From Rhodococcus sp. B50 (GTDB lineage: Bacteria > Actinomycetota > Actinomycetes > Mycobacteriales > Mycobacteriaceae), in contig NZ_WPAG02000003.1 in assembly GCF_013602415.1 (NCBI RefSeq), positions 62,001-126,000 of the forward strand: DNA of 64,000 nt, written 5' to 3'. The notes beneath the pieces were generated by a model that searched no databases, was not told the origin of the DNA, and was given only the letters and a program-made list of their open reading frames with translations. A program made the position numbers and the translations under genes. Positions within the stretch are counted from its first letter, which is position 1, and every line of letters begins with the position of its first letter. Positions 36,597-48,905 of the stretch are shown here, in pieces.

Positions 36597-37814
36597 GTGC
36601 TGAGTTCCTCTTTGGAGGCGTAGATTAGAGGGTGAGTATATCGGTTCGAGTCGATCGGAGGCGAGCCGGATGCCGAAGATCCTGCGCGCACGCCCGGCCG
36701 TGGACAGCGACGAGGAACGGACGGTCCGCCGATTGGCCGGCGCCCGGCACGCTCCCGCCGACTGGGTGCAGCGAGGCCGGATCATCGCGCTGAGCTGGGA
36801 CGGACTGCGGGTCCCGGCCATCGCCGCGCAGCTGGGCTGCCACGAGCAGACCGTGCGTCGATGGCTCGAGCGGTTCAACGCCGACGGGCTCGACGGGCTG
36901 GCCGATCGGGGTGGTCAGGGCCGCAAACGTCGGATCACCGAGGGTGAGCGGTCCCGAATCCTGGCCCTGGTCAAGCAGACTCCGCCCGGTCGTCCGGACC
37001 GCACACCGGACGGGCAGCTCGCGGCCGCCGAGGCGGCCGGTCCGCCGGAGTGGACCCTGAACGCCCTGACCGCCGCGGCCCGGGCCGAGGGCATCGACGT
37101 CCACCGCAGCCAGGTGCGACGGATCCTGCTCGCCGAGGGGGTGCGGTGGCGGCGCACCCGCACCTGGATCCGGTCCACCGACCCGGATTTCGCGGGAAAA
37201 GGACACGGATCGTCGCGCTCTACACCGCACCACCGGCGAACGCGACGATCCTCTGCGCCGACGAACTCGGCCCGGTGATCCCGCGCAGCTTCCCGCCGGC
37301 GCCGGGCGGGTCTCCCGACGGGCACCGCATCAAGGCCACACTCGATTACGGGCGTGGGCCGGAGAAGACCTGGGTGTACGGGGCGCTGCGTCCGAGGGAC
37401 GGCCACGAACTTACGATGACTGCATCCTGTCGTAACAGTATTGCCTACCAACGGTTTCTGCAGGTCATGGAGCGGGACAACCCCGACGGCGAGATCGTGG
37501 TGGTCACCGACAACCTCTCCTCCCATCGCAGCGTGTCCACGCGAGCTTGGCTCGAGGAACATCCCCGGATCCGGCAGGTGTTCATCCCGGTCGGTGCGTG
37601 CTGGCTGAATCTGCAGGAGGGGTGGTGGCGGATCTTCCGTAAGGCCGCGCTGGCCGGGCAGACCTTCGCCGATCCCGACGAGATCGAGGCGGCCACGCTC
37701 CTGGCCACGGCGCAGCTCAATGCCCGAGCCCGACCCTGGCTCTGGGGGCGCCCGGCCCCTCCGACCCGGAAACTACGCCGACGTTTTGTCTACTTTCTTT
37801 GAGGAATTCAGCAC
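36597..37814 (+). mobile_element. IS630-family element
   Basis: About 1.22 kb with inverted ends GTGCTGAGTTCCTC (36597) and GAGGAATTCAGCAC (37801-37814). It immediately follows the deleted IS701 copy and abuts the 5' end of the lipA remnant, so it probably removed or displaced the lipA start. Confidence 0.75.
36670..37802 (+). CDS. IS630-family transposase with an internal -1 frameshift
   Basis: The first frame (36670 to about 37195) encodes an N-terminal HTH (PAIAAQLGCHEQTVRRWLER). At GCGGGAAAAGGAC near 37195 the reading must move back one base to continue RIVALYTAPPANATILCADE (first Asp), VVVTDNLSSHRS (second Asp) and LNLQEGWWRIFRKA (catalytic Glu). Programmed -1 slippage on A-runs is known in IS630 elements, but a simple base loss gives the same picture. 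Joined length about 380 aa. Confidence 0.7.
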
Positions 37815-38391
37815 TACAATTCCGGCTCGCGTCCGGATCCGAGTGAGCGCAAACTGCTTCGCATCGAGGTCCGTAACACGGGGACGCCGATCGAACGCAA
37901 GCCGAACTGGATCAAGACCCGCGCGAAGATGGGCCCGGAGTACTCCAAGCTCAAGTCACTGGTCAAATCCAAAGGCCTGCACACCGTGTGCGAAGAAGCT
38001 GGCTGCCCCAACATCTACGAGTGCTGGGAGAACCGGGAGGCGACGTTCCTCATCGGCGGCGACCAGTGCACCCGCCGCTGCGACTTCTGCCAGATCGACA
38101 CCGGTAAACCTGCTGAGCTCGACCGTGACGAACCCCGTCGTGTGGCCGAGTCTATCCGCTCGATGGGGTTGCGCTACTCCACAATCACCGGTGTCGCCCG
38201 TGACGACCTGCCAGACGAGGGCGCTTGGCTCTATGCCGAGACCGTCCGCAAAATCCACGAACTGAACCCAAACACCGGGGTGGAGAACCTGATCCCGGAT
38301 TTCCATGCCAAACCCGACCTGCTGGCCGAGGTGTTCGACGCACGGCCGGAGGTGCTCGCGCATAACCTGGAGACGGTGCCGCGGATCTTTA
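37815..38391 (+). pseudogene. lipA: Lipoyl synthase, 5' part (interrupted by IS701)
   Basis: It lacks the start codon and a few residues, which were lost where the IS630 element ends at 37814. From 37815 the frame reads RKLLRIEVRNTGTPIERKP and contains the auxiliary-cluster motif CEEAGCPNIYEC and the radical-SAM motif CTRRCDFC, then TPNTG-type and VENLIPDF segments. At 38389-38391 the codon ATC-TTT is cut by the IS701 copy. The 3' part resumes at 40626. LipA inserts sulfur into octanoyl groups of 2-oxoacid dehydrogenases and is normally chromosomal, so a plasmid-borne copy is unusual. Confidence 0.88.
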
Positions 38392-39752
38392 GTACTGCAA
38401 CGACAGTTTGTGACCACCGGTGCACCTATGATAATTGATCTTGGTGCAGTCTGAGGTGTTGGAGTGGTCGGCGGGGTTCACGGCGTTCTGCAGTCGGTTC
38501 GCGCACCGGTTCTCGCGGGTGGAGTCACGGCGGCGGATGGTGGCGTATGTCCGTGGATTGCTCGCGGAGGTCGAACGCAAGAACGGCTGGACGTTGGCGG
38601 AGGCCGCCGGGGACGCCGGCCCGGAAGGCATGCAGCGGCTGCTGAACTTCTACGCCTGGGACTGCGACGGGCTGCGCGATGACGTGCGAGACGTGGTGCT
38701 CGAGGCGATCGGCGACGAGCAGACTGGGGTGTTGATCGTCGACGAGACCGGTTTTCTGAAGAAAGGCAACAGATCCGCAGGCGTGGCCCGACAGTACTCC
38801 GGCACCGCCGGGCGGATCGAGAACTCCCAGGTCGGGGTGTTTTTGGCCTACGCGTCCGCTCGTGGTCGGGCATTGATCGACCGGGAATTGTATCTACCCA
38901 AGTCCTGGACCGAGGACCGCGATCGGTGCCGGGACGCCGGCATCGACGACGACATCGGATTCGCAACGAAACCCGCACTGGCACAGTCGATGATCGAACG
39001 TGCCCTCGATGCCGGTGTTCCGTTCGGGTGGGTCACCGCCGACGAGGCCTACGGTCAGGTCGGCCGGCTGCGGATGTGGCTCGAATCGCGCGGTGTGGCG
39101 CACGTGTTGGCGGTGCCGAAAACGCAGATGGTGGTGTCGATGCAGTTGCGGCAACGCCGCGCCCACACCGTGATCAGTGAAGTGGACGCGTCGGTATGGC
39201 AACGGTTGTCGTGCGGGGACGGCGCGCACGGACCGCGGGTCTACGACTGGGCTGCGGTCCCGATCCGGCCGCTGCGCGAGCCCGGCCGGGGTCACTGGCT
39301 GTTGGCCCGCCGTTCGATCGCCGACCCGGAGCAGATCGCCTACTACATCTGCTACGGTCCCGCCGACACCCCCCTTGCCAAGCTGGTGCGGGTGGCCGGC
39401 AGCCGGTGGGCGATCGAGGAGTGTTTCCAGACGGCGAAGAACGAAACCGGACTCGACCACTACCAGGTCCGGGGCTACACCGCCTGGTACCGGCACATCA
39501 CGTTGTCGATGGCCGCGGCCGCCTTCCTGACGATTCTGCGTCGACACGCTCAAAAGGGGGGTCTTCAGGTGGTCCCGGTAATCTGATTCCTCTGACGGTC
39601 AACGAGATTCGACGACTGTTCAATCGTATCGCCTGTCCCGTTCGGCACGCCTTCGCTCACCTGTGGCATTGGTCGAACTGGCGGCGCATCAGGCAAGCCA
39701 GAGCCCGCGCCAGCCACTACAAACGACGACATCACAAACTGTCGTTGCAGTA
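38392..39752 (+). mobile_element. IS701-family element (full length)
   Basis: 1361 bp, inserted in lipA, with ends GTACTGCAACGACAGTTTGTGA and TCACAAACTGTCGTTGCAGTA. TTA occurs on both sides (38389-38391 and 39753-39755). Removing it together with the adjacent IS5 restores ATC TTT AAG CGC, the expected Ile-Phe-Lys-Arg of LipA. Confidence 0.85.
38435..39586 (+). CDS. IS701-family transposase
   Basis: 383 aa. DDE enzyme with VLIVDETGFLKKGN (first Asp), GWVTADEAYGQVG (second Asp) and RWAIEECFQTAKNETGLD (Glu in the conserved WxIEExF context). Intact; it can presumably mobilise the deleted copy at 35888. Confidence 0.92.
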   Translation: MILVQSEVLEWSAGFTAFCSRFAHRFSRVESRRRMVAYVRGLLAEVERKNGWTLAEAAGDAGPEGMQRLLNFYAWDCDGLRDDVRDVVLEAIGDEQTGVLIVDETGFLKKGNRSAGVARQYSGTAGRIENSQVGVFLAYASARGRALIDRELYLPKSWTEDRDRCRDAGIDDDIGFATKPALAQSMIERALDAGVPFGWVTADEAYGQVGRLRMWLESRGVAHVLAVPKTQMVVSMQLRQRRAHTVISEVDASVWQRLSCGDGAHGPRVYDWAAVPIRPLREPGRGHWLLARRSIADPEQIAYYICYGPADTPLAKLVRVAGSRWAIEECFQTAKNETGLDHYQVRGYTAWYRHITLSMAAAAFLTILRRHAQKGGLQVVPVI

Positions 39753-39755
39753 TTA

Positions 39756-40622
39756 GAGCATGTCTCTTGTGGGTGGGATCTTCTGTGCGGCATAATGCAC
39801 CATCGTGGTCGATGCGTTGTCTTCCCGGCTGGTGCCGGATGCGTTGTGGGAGATCGTCGAACCGCTGTTACCCGGATTCCGGGCGCGGCCACAGGGCGGC
39901 GGCCGCGCAGCGCTCGATGACCGGGCAGTGTTCACTGCCATCGTCTATGTGCTCACCAGCGGGTGTGCGTGGCGGCACCTGCCACCGTCGTTCGGGGTCA
40001 GCGTTCCCACCGCGCACAGACGCTTCACGACCTGGGCCCGGGCCGGAGTATTCGACGAGCTGCACCGGCGCGTCCTCGACCGGCTCGGCGCCGGCGGGGA
40101 CCTGGACTGGTCCGCCGCGATCCTCGACGCCGCCCACGTACGGGCGAAAAGGGGGGCTCTCTGACCGGTCCCAGCCCGGTCGATCGAGGCAAGAACGGAT
40201 CGAAGATCCATATCCTGTCCGACGCGGACGGCATCCCGCTGGTCACTGCGGCGACCTCGGCGAACACCCACGACAGTGTCATGTTGCAGCCCATGGTCGC
40301 CGCTATCCCCGCAGTGCGCTCGCCTCGCGGGCCGCGTCGCCGCAGGCCCGGACGGCTGCGGGCGGACAAGGGCTACGACTATCCCGTCCACCGCCGGTGG
40401 TTGCGCGCACGGAGCATCGTTCCGCGGATCGCCCGCCGCGGCGTCGACAGTAGCGAGCGTCTCGGGCGTTACCGGTGGAAGATCGAACGCACCCTGGCGT
40501 GGCTGAGCGGCTACCGGCGGCTGACCATCCGCTACGAACGTCTCGGTGAGCACTTCGCCGCCTTTCTCCAACTCGCTGCGGCGTTGACCTGCTTCAAGAA
40601 GCTCGCCAAATGAGACATGCTC
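39756..40622 (+). mobile_element. IS5-family element (IS427-like) inserted beside IS701
   Basis: 867 bp with inverted ends GAGCATGTCTC (39756-39766) and GAGACATGCTC (40612-40622). TTA precedes the left end (39753-39755) and follows the right end (40623-40625), consistent with a 3-bp duplication. It inserted at the edge of the IS701 copy already in lipA. Confidence 0.85.
39805..40613 (+). CDS. IS5-family transposase read through a -1 frameshift
   Basis: Frame 1 (39805-40164) has DALWEIVEPLLPGFRARPQG and CAWRHLPPSFGVSVPTAHRR. At GCGAAAAGGGGGG (near 40145) the reading moves back one base to a second frame ending at 40613 with GKNGSKIHILSDADGIPL (first Asp region), RADKGYD and WKIERTLAWLSGYRRL (Glu). 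A -1 slip on A4G6 is the usual expression mode of IS427-group elements, so this is likely functional. Confidence 0.8.
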
Positions 40623-40625
40623 TTA

Positions 40626-41074
40626 AGCGCATCCGTCCCGCGTTTCGGTACGAGCGGTCCCTTGAGGTGATCACTGCAGCCCGCGCGTTCGGTCTGGTCA
40701 CCAAGTCGAATCTGATCCTAGGCATGGGTGAGACGCCTGAGGAGGTGCGCGAGGCGATGGCGGATCTGTACGAGGCCGGCTGCGACATCATCACCATCAC
40801 CCAGTACCTCCGCCCCTCGCCGCGGCACCATCCCGTCGAACGCTGGGTCAAGCCAAAGGAATTTGTCGAGCACTCCGAGTACGCCACCGAGCTAGGCTTC
40901 GCCGGCGTCATGGCCGGCCCGCTGGTCCGGTCCTCGTACCGCGCCGGACGCCTCTACGCCCAGGCCATGGCCCACCATGGGCGCACGCTGCCCGGCGGTC
41001 AGGCACACCTTGCAGAGAGGGGCATCGCGTCACAGAAGGCCGATTCACTGCTCGCCCGATCTGAAAGTCATTAA
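40626..41074 (+). pseudogene. lipA: Lipoyl synthase, 3' part
   Basis: It continues the lipA frame from AAG CGC (KRIRPAFRYERSLEV) through SNLILGMGETPEEV, TITQYLRPSPRHHP and the conserved RSSY motif (GPLVRSSYRAG) to a normal stop. No lesion is seen in either part besides the insertions and the missing 5' start, so interruption was recent relative to sequence decay. Confidence 0.85.
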
Positions 41075-41080
41075 ATGATG

Positions 41081-42247
41081 TTTCGGTAATAGATCGTGTC
41101 GCTGCACGTGATTCGCACCGCGCTGCTTGATCATTGCCGAATGGCAGGGAAGGAGACCGGTTCCAGCGAGGAGTCCAACGCCCGGAAAGTCAAGCAACGC
41201 GGTGTTCGTCGTGATCTCGACGCGTTGCGTGAGCGGCGGATGCGGGCGGCGGAGATGTTCGCTGCAGGACGACGGCAGATCGATGTCGCGGTCGAGCTGG
41301 AGGTCTCCCAGCAGACTGCGTCCCGGTGGTTTCGGCAGTGGGCGGAAGGCGGTAGCGAAGCGCTCGAAGGAGCAGGTCGTGCGGGTCGCCGGCCGCGCCT
41401 CGATGACGCCCAGGTCGAGGTGATCCGAGAGGAATTACTCCAAGGTCCCCCAGGCTCACGGCTTCGCCACCGGGGTGTGGACCCTGGGCCGGGTCGCGAT
41501 CGTGATCGAGCGGCTCCCTCGCGTGCACTACGGTCCCACCCAGACCTGGACGATCCTGCGGACCCGGCTCGGCTGGAGCCGGCAACGTCCCGCCCGGCGC
41601 GCGGTCGAACGCGATGAGGACGCCATCGGCGCCTGGCGCGAGAGATGAGTGGCCGCGGATAAAAAAATAGCGCGGCGCCGAGGTGCATGGATCTGCTTCC
41701 AGGACGAAAGTGGCGTGTCGCTGCTCCCGGTGGTCCGCGCAACCTGGGCGCCCAAAGGCGTCACACCGGTTCTGCATCACCGTTCTCCTGGAAGCGCATG
41801 TCCATGGCCGCAGTCCTGGCCTATCGGCCTGACCGCAGCGAAAGCGCGTTCGTGTTCTCCATGACCGACGGCGCCTACAACACCGACACGCTCATCGAGT
41901 TCCTCACCGAACTGCGCACCCACTTCGCCGGGCAGAAGCTCATCGTAATCTGGGACAGGCTCATGGTCCACCGGTCCCGGGCGATGACCGCATGGCTGGC
42001 AACCCAACGCCACTGGCTCCACGTCGAACGTCTCCCGGCCTATGCACCCGAGCTCAATCCCATCGAACAGGCATGGGGGAACATGAAATCCACCGAACTG
42101 GCCAACCTGTGTCCCGATACCCTCGACGAGGTCCGCACCGCGACCGAGACCGGACTGACTCGCATCGGCTCGAACTACGACCTGTGCCACAGCTTCCTCG
42201 ACCGCACCGGACTTTCCTTATGATCCGAACTCACTCAATTACCGAAA
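41081..42247 (+). mobile_element. IS630-family element (second type), degenerate
   Basis: About 1.17 kb between inverted ends TTTCGGTAAT (41081-41090) and ATTACCGAAA (42238-42247), inserted seven bases after the lipA stop. It is unrelated at sequence level to the IS630 element at 36597. Confidence 0.65.
41141..42223 (+). pseudogene. IS630-family transposase, frameshifted
   Basis: The N-terminal HTH part (AAEMFAAGRRQIDVAVELEV) begins at the ATG at 41141. The frame shifts near 41450 to VWTLGRVAIVIERLPRVHYG, stops at 41646, and the catalytic core WICFQDESGVSLLPV (first Asp) appears in another frame. A further shift near 41785 leads to VIWDRLMVHRSRAM (second Asp) and LNPIEQAWGNMKSTE (Glu). At least three lesions; inactive. 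Confidence 0.7.
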
Positions 42248-42256
42248 GGTCTGTAA

Positions 42257-43834
42257 TTTCGCGCTTTCAGGGAAATTCGCGATCGCCGGGTGCCCTAAAC
42301 GAAGAATGGTGCTCTGAACTGGGATTATTCGACTTGCTGAGGGTCGAGTTTCAGACAGTTCGAGGAGCACCATTCAGGTGAGCAAGTCTACGTCCCCCTA
42401 CCCACGCGTGTCCGCATCGGCCACCGCAACCGGCGTCGTGTCGCATGCCGGCGCGGTCCTGCTACCAAGCACCGCGGAGAAGACCGGCCTCGCTTCGGCA
42501 CTGACGACCGAGCTCGTAGCGTATCGAAGACCGCCGGCCCGCCACGATCCCGGTAAGATCGTCCTCGACCTCGCCGTGAGCCTGGCGATCGGCGGGGACT
42601 GCCTCGCCGACATCGCACAACTGCGCGCCCACCCCGAACTCTTCGGGCAGGTGGCCTCCGATCCGACCGTCTCCCGGCTGATCACCACCCTCGCTACACA
42701 CCGGAACAGTCGCTGGCTGCGATCGGGCGTGCCCGCGCCGCCGCCCGCTCCCCGCGCCTGGACCTCCGCCGGTACGTCGGCTCCGAACCATGCCATCGAC
42801 GAGCGCCATCTGCTGGTCATTGACATCGATGCCACTCTCGTCACCGCCCACTCCGAAAAAGAATCCGCTGCCCCGACATTCAAGCGGGGCTTCGGGTTCC
42901 ACCCGCTGTGTGCGTTCGTCGACCACGGCGACGGCGGCACCGGGGAACCCGTCGCGATGCTGCTGCGACCCGCATCGACGGCGCCGGCGGCACCCCCCAA
43001 CTGATCGAGTATCTAACCAAGCGACGCCTGTCGTATTCGGTCGGGTTCGGCTTGACCGACGCTCACGCCGAGGCGATCGACCTGGCTCCCGAGCGTGCGT
43101 GGACACCGGCCTACGACGCCGACGGCCACGTCCGCGACGGTGCCTGGGTCACCGAGATCACCGACCTGCTCGATCTGTCGAGCTGGCCGAAAGGCATACG
43201 GGTCATCGTCCGGAAGGAGCGCCCGCACCCAGGTGCGCAATTGCGGTTCACCGACCGCGACGGCCTGCGCCTGACAGCGTTCGTGACCAACACCCGTGGT
43301 GGTCAACTGCCCGATCTGGAGCTTCGGCACCGGCGTCGGACACGGTGCGAGGACCGGATCCGGACAGCGAAAGCCACAGGGTTGCAGAACCTTCCACTGC
43401 ACGGCTTCGATCAGAATCGGATTTGGCTGGCGCTCGTGCAGCTTGCGTGTGAGCTGGTGGCGTGGATGCACATGCTCGCGTTGACCGATACCCAGGCACG
43501 GCGATGGGAACCGAAACGGCTCCGGCTGCGGATGCTGCCGATCGCTGGGCGGGTCGCCCGGCACGCCCGCCGGGTTCGGCTCCGGCTGGCCAAGACAGCT
43601 CCCGACGTCGATGCCCTCGTAGCCGGCCTGAACCGACTTGCAGCCCTTCCTTCACCTGCGTGACCTGCACGTATCCGTCCGATCGCGACGAAAGGGAACG
43701 ATCTTCGGGGCCGTGGACCCCGACGCCACCCGACCGTGTCGGGCGGCTGACCGTGACTGCACACCGAATCCGCGGTCTCCACACCCAATCCGAAGGCCCT
43801 CAGGCCAGCGCACGGGACGCAGGAAAGATCGAAG
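42257..43834 (+). mobile_element. IS1380-family element, copy 3 (divergent, degenerate)
   Basis: Approximate bounds from the CTTTC core at 42264 and the GAAAGATCGAAG end near 43834. It is about as long as copies 1 and 2 minus a deletion, and clearly divergent from them, so it is an older relative. Its start region (GAATGGTGCTC…GAGCACCATTC, 42304-42375) matches copy 4. Confidence 0.7.
42378..43663 (+). pseudogene. IS1380-family transposase, frameshifted and deleted
   Basis: The N-terminal part (42378-43004) runs to LITTLATHRNS, where two compensating shifts garble about 25 residues. It then keeps LLVIDIDATLVTAHSEKESA, but after LLRP about 115 bp are missing and the frame changes. The rest (to 43663) is a normal C-terminus with RCEDRIRTAKATGLQNLPLH. 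It cannot give a full protein. Confidence 0.8.
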
Positions 43835-43845
43835 CCAGTGGCTCG

Positions 43846-44833
43846 TCATGCAACCTTGGCCGGGTAATGCGGGTACTCGGCCCACGACCGGATCGGTGAA
43901 TCAGGAACAAATCGGGTCTTCGGCTCGGCACGAGCATTACGCCACCGCGCATATGCGGCGATCGCGGCGTTCTGCTCGGCATGACTGCGATGGTCGGTGC
44001 CGTTCAACGCGAAATACCGCAACGCCGCGAACTCCGACTCGATCCAGTTCAACCACGACCCGTACGTCGGCAGAAACACGAGTTCGACATCGTTGTCGGC
44101 GATCCACCGACGCACACTCAGGTGCCGGTGCGGGGAGAAGCTGTCGAGCACCACATACAACTTCTCCCCAGGCCACCTGGCCCGCAACACTTTCACGCTT
44201 GCGCGGACGAATCCGGTAATACATTCGGCCACTGGATAAATCGAGTGCGGCGAGCATGTGCATCACACCGTCGTAGCGGTGATACGTCGCCCGCAACCGC
44301 AACGGATGCGCGGTCGGTCGCCACGATTTCCCTTCACTCGGCTGTAGGTTCAGCGGACCGAACTCGTCCACACAGATCACCCGTCCATGTCGTGGTGGCC
44401 CGCCAGGTGACCTTCCCGTCACGCAGGATGCGACGCAGTGTCTCGCGACTGATAGTCGGCCCGATCGTCGTTGCGATCAGATGCTCGGCCAGCTTGGTCA
44501 GACTCCACGTGGAGAACGCGGTGATCTTCCAATCGGTGGGGGACGTCCGGGCGATCAAGCAGATCTTCTCGCGAGTCTGCTCATCGATCGCCTTCGGGCG
44601 TCCCCCTCTCCGTTTTGGGTGCACGCCTCGAACCCCTGCTCGATGAATGCGTGGATGACATCGCGGACGTGATCATCGCTGACCTGCATCAACGAGGTGA
44701 TATCCTCGACGGTCTGGCCTTGGGCGGACATCAGCACCACGATGGCGCACCGGAGCTTGATCGGGTCCTTGGCGGTGCGGCTGATCTTCTCCAGCCGTCG
44801 GCCTTCCTCCACGGTCAACGATCGGACGAACAC
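43846..44833 (-). pseudogene. IS630-family transposase (third type), frameshifted
   Basis: Reading on the minus strand from 44833: an HTH-containing N-terminus (LRCAIVVLMSAQGQTVEDIT), a shift near 44600 to GRPKAIDEQTREKICLIART, a shift near 44400 to RVICVDEFGPLNLQPSEGKS (first Asp), and a shift near 44230 to LYVVLDSFSPHRHLSVRRW (second Asp) and WLNWIESEFAALRYF (Glu). All parts of the protein exist in four frames, so several single-base changes, not large deletions, killed it. Confidence 0.7.
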
Positions 44834-44932
44834 GCTCGGTTGACATCCACGACCACCTCCTTATCGGTACAGAGACAGTCTGCCGCGAACCTCACCTCGT
44901 CTTTGGGACTACCCGGTCAACGATCCGAGACG

Positions 44933-46230
<1,298 letters not shown>

Positions 46231-46231
<1 letters not shown>

Positions 46232-47682
46232 CAGCTGTCCAATCGAGGAAGGTAGATCGACTTGATTTCGCTGTAGGCGGAGATGGCCTCGGGGCCGAGT
46301 TCCCTGCCCAGGCCACTCGCCTTCACTCCGCCGAACGGAGCACCGATGTCCAGGTCGAAGTAGTTGATTCCGACGGTGCCCGTCTCCACCCGCCGCGCCA
46401 GCTCCAGGCCCTTCGCGGGATCCGCGGTCCAGATGGTTCCACCGAGTCCGTAGTCCGAATCGTTGGCAATCGCGACCGCCTCATCGATGTCGCGGTACGG
46501 GATGACGGTGAGGACCGGACCGAAGATTTCCTCACGAGCGATCTCGGCTCCGTTGTCCACGTTCCCGAACACGGTCGGCTCGACGAACCACCCTGTGTCG
46601 GCGCTCGGTCGGCCACCGCCGACCGCGATCGTGGCGCCACTCTTCTTGCCGAGTTCGATATAGGACTCGACACGCTGGCGCTGGCGCTCGCTGACGAGTG
46701 GACCGATCGCCGTGGCCGGGTCCATCGGATCGCCGATGGGCAACGCGCCTGCGAGTGCCGCCACGGCGTCGAGCACCTCGCCGTACCGGGACGAGGGCGC
46801 GAGGATCCGCGTGGACAGGTAGCAGGTCTGTCCGCTGTTGAGAAGCGACGCGGTGGCGAGCCCCTCGACGGTGCTGGCCAGGTCGGCGTCGTCGAGCACG
46901 ATCGCAGCGGACTTGCCGCCGAGTTCGAGGGTGACGGGGCGCAGAAGCCGTCCGCACACCTCGCCGATCTTGCGTCCGGCCGCGGTCGATCCGGTGAAGG
47001 CCACTTTGTGCACCCCGGGGTGCGCGACAAGGTACTCGCCGACATCCGCGCCGCCGGTGACGATGTTGAGTACGCCCGCCGGCAGTCCGGCACGGTGAGC
47101 CGTCTCGGCGAGCATCAGTGCGTCGATTGTCGTTTCGGGCGAGGGCTTGAGCACGACGGTGCTGCCTGCTGCCAGCGCCGGTGCGAGTTTGAACATCGTC
47201 AGGACCTGCGGGAAGTTCCACGGAACGACGGCGGCGACCACGCCGATCGGCTGGCGGCGGACAACCGTCTGGCCGTTGCCGTCGAGGCGGTCGCGCGTTT
47301 CCTCGAGCGGCAGGGCACGGGCGAGCGCGGCGTAGTAACGAAGGATACCGACCGGGCCGTATCCCTCTGCGGGGGTCGAGATCGAGATGGGCATCCCGTT
47401 CTGGATGGTCGTGAGCTCTGCTCGCTCGGCGGCGTTCTTCTCGAGTTCGTCGGCGAATCGCTCCAGCACATCGGCCCGCTCGGCTGGGTCGAGTGTGCCC
47501 CAGCCCGTCGATCGCAGGGCACCTGCGGCGGCCGCAACCGCAGCGTTCACGTCGGCCGGGCCGGCCAGCGGCACATGTCCGATCGCGCGTTCGGTGTACG
47601 GAGAAACGACCGAAAGTGACTGTGCGGAAGAAGGATTACGCCACTCACCGTCGATGTAGAGACGATCGTACTCGTGATTCAT
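46231..47682 (-). CDS. NAD(P)-dependent aldehyde dehydrogenase
   Basis: 483 aa from the ATG at 47682, which overlaps the reductase stop (ATGA). ALDH signatures: VVPWNFPQVL, the general-base Glu in LELGGKSAA and the nucleophile Cys in NSGQTCYLSTR, plus EEIFGPVLTV and PFGGVKASGLGRE. It should oxidise the aldehyde produced by the alcohol dehydrogenase of the same operon to an acid, which the CoA ligase at 51941 could activate. Cytoplasmic. Confidence 0.92.
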
Positions 47683-48905
47683 GCTGTGCCCTTCGTTGCC
47701 AACTGCTGCCGAGTCCGGGCAAAGGACAGCGCATCCGACCACGATGCCCGCCGCGCGATCAGCGCCCGGAATTTCATGATCTCGCGCTGCTTGTTCAGCG
47801 CGAGAACGCCTGCTACACGGTCTTCGGAGCGGTAGAGCGCTACGAAGGAACCGGAGTCTCGTTCTCCCAGAACGATTTCGACTTCATCGCAATCGGGGAC
47901 ACCCACGAATTGGATTCTGGAGTCGTACCAATCGGACCAGAAGTAGGGAATCGTCTCGAATGGTTGCGCACATTCCGGCATGGCTGCGGCGGCGCCGGCC
48001 GCCGCGCCCTGGCCGGCCGCGCTGCTCCAATGTTCGAGCCGCATGTGGCGGCCGAAGATCGGGTTGTACCACCGCGCGACATCACCGGCGGCGTAGACAC
48101 CAGGCACGGTCGTCGCGAGGTTCTCGTCGCAGACGATTCCGTTGTCCAACTCGAGCCCGGAGCCCTCCAGCCACTGGGTGGCCGGTTCCGCACCGACCCC
48201 CACGACGACAAGGTCGGCTTCCAAGACGGTTCCGTCCGTGAGCCGGACACGTTCGACGCGGCTGTTTCCTTCGACGGATTCCACGGAAACACCGCACCGC
48301 AAGTCCGTGCCGTTGGCGAGGTGCAGGGCGGAACATGCGTCACCCATGACCTCCCCGACCGATCGCACGAGGGGAGTCGGATTGGCTTCGACGATGGTCA
48401 CCGGCAGATCGCGCTTGCGTGCGCCGGACGCAACCTCGGATCCGATGAACCCGGCTCCGACGACCACCGTACGTGCGCCGGCGTCGAGTGCCTCGCGGAC
48501 TGCGATGGCATCGTCGAGCGTCCGCAACGTGTGCACACCCTGCAGGTCCTTCGCATTGGGAAGGGATCGCGCAGTGGCACCCGTCGCAATGACCAGACCG
48601 TCGTAGGAAATCTCCTCCCCACCAATCAGAATCGTCCGCTCCGACGCGTTGAGCTTCTCGGCTGGCGCTCCAAGCACCAGCCGAACGTCCAGTTCGTCGG
48701 CTATTTCCGACTCGGATCGGAAATAGGGCGGATCGCACGGGCCCTCGAGGAACGCCTTCGACAGTGGGGGACGGTCGTATGGCAGATGCTGTTCGGCACC
48801 GACGAGACTGATCGAACCGTCGAAACCTGCCTTTCGTGCGCCTTCGACCGCGCGGATGCCCGCAAGCGAAGCACCGACCACCACCAGTTTTGAGCGGGTG
48901 CTCAC
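47679..48905 (-). CDS. FAD-dependent ferredoxin reductase
   Basis: 408 aa from a GTG at 48905 that overlaps the ferredoxin stop (GTGA); the frame also opens ten codons earlier. FAD-binding GASLAGIRAVEGARKAG near the N-terminus, NAD-binding VVGAGFIGSEVAS, and the second FAD motif GVYAAGDVARW. It passes NAD(P)H electrons to the adjacent ferredoxin and so to the P450. Confidence 0.92.
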   Translation of the reverse strand: MSTRSKLVVVGASLAGIRAVEGARKAGFDGSISLVGAEQHLPYDRPPLSKAFLEGPCDPPYFRSESEIADELDVRLVLGAPAEKLNASERTILIGGEEISYDGLVIATGATARSLPNAKDLQGVHTLRTLDDAIAVREALDAGARTVVVGAGFIGSEVASGARKRDLPVTIVEANPTPLVRSVGEVMGDACSALHLANGTDLRCGVSVESVEGNSRVERVRLTDGTVLEADLVVVGVGAEPATQWLEGSGLELDNGIVCDENLATTVPGVYAAGDVARWYNPIFGRHMRLEHWSSAAGQGAAAGAAAAMPECAQPFETIPYFWSDWYDSRIQFVGVPDCDEVEIVLGERDSGSFVALYRSEDRVAGVLALNKQREIMKFRALIARRASWSDALSFARTRQQLATKGTA

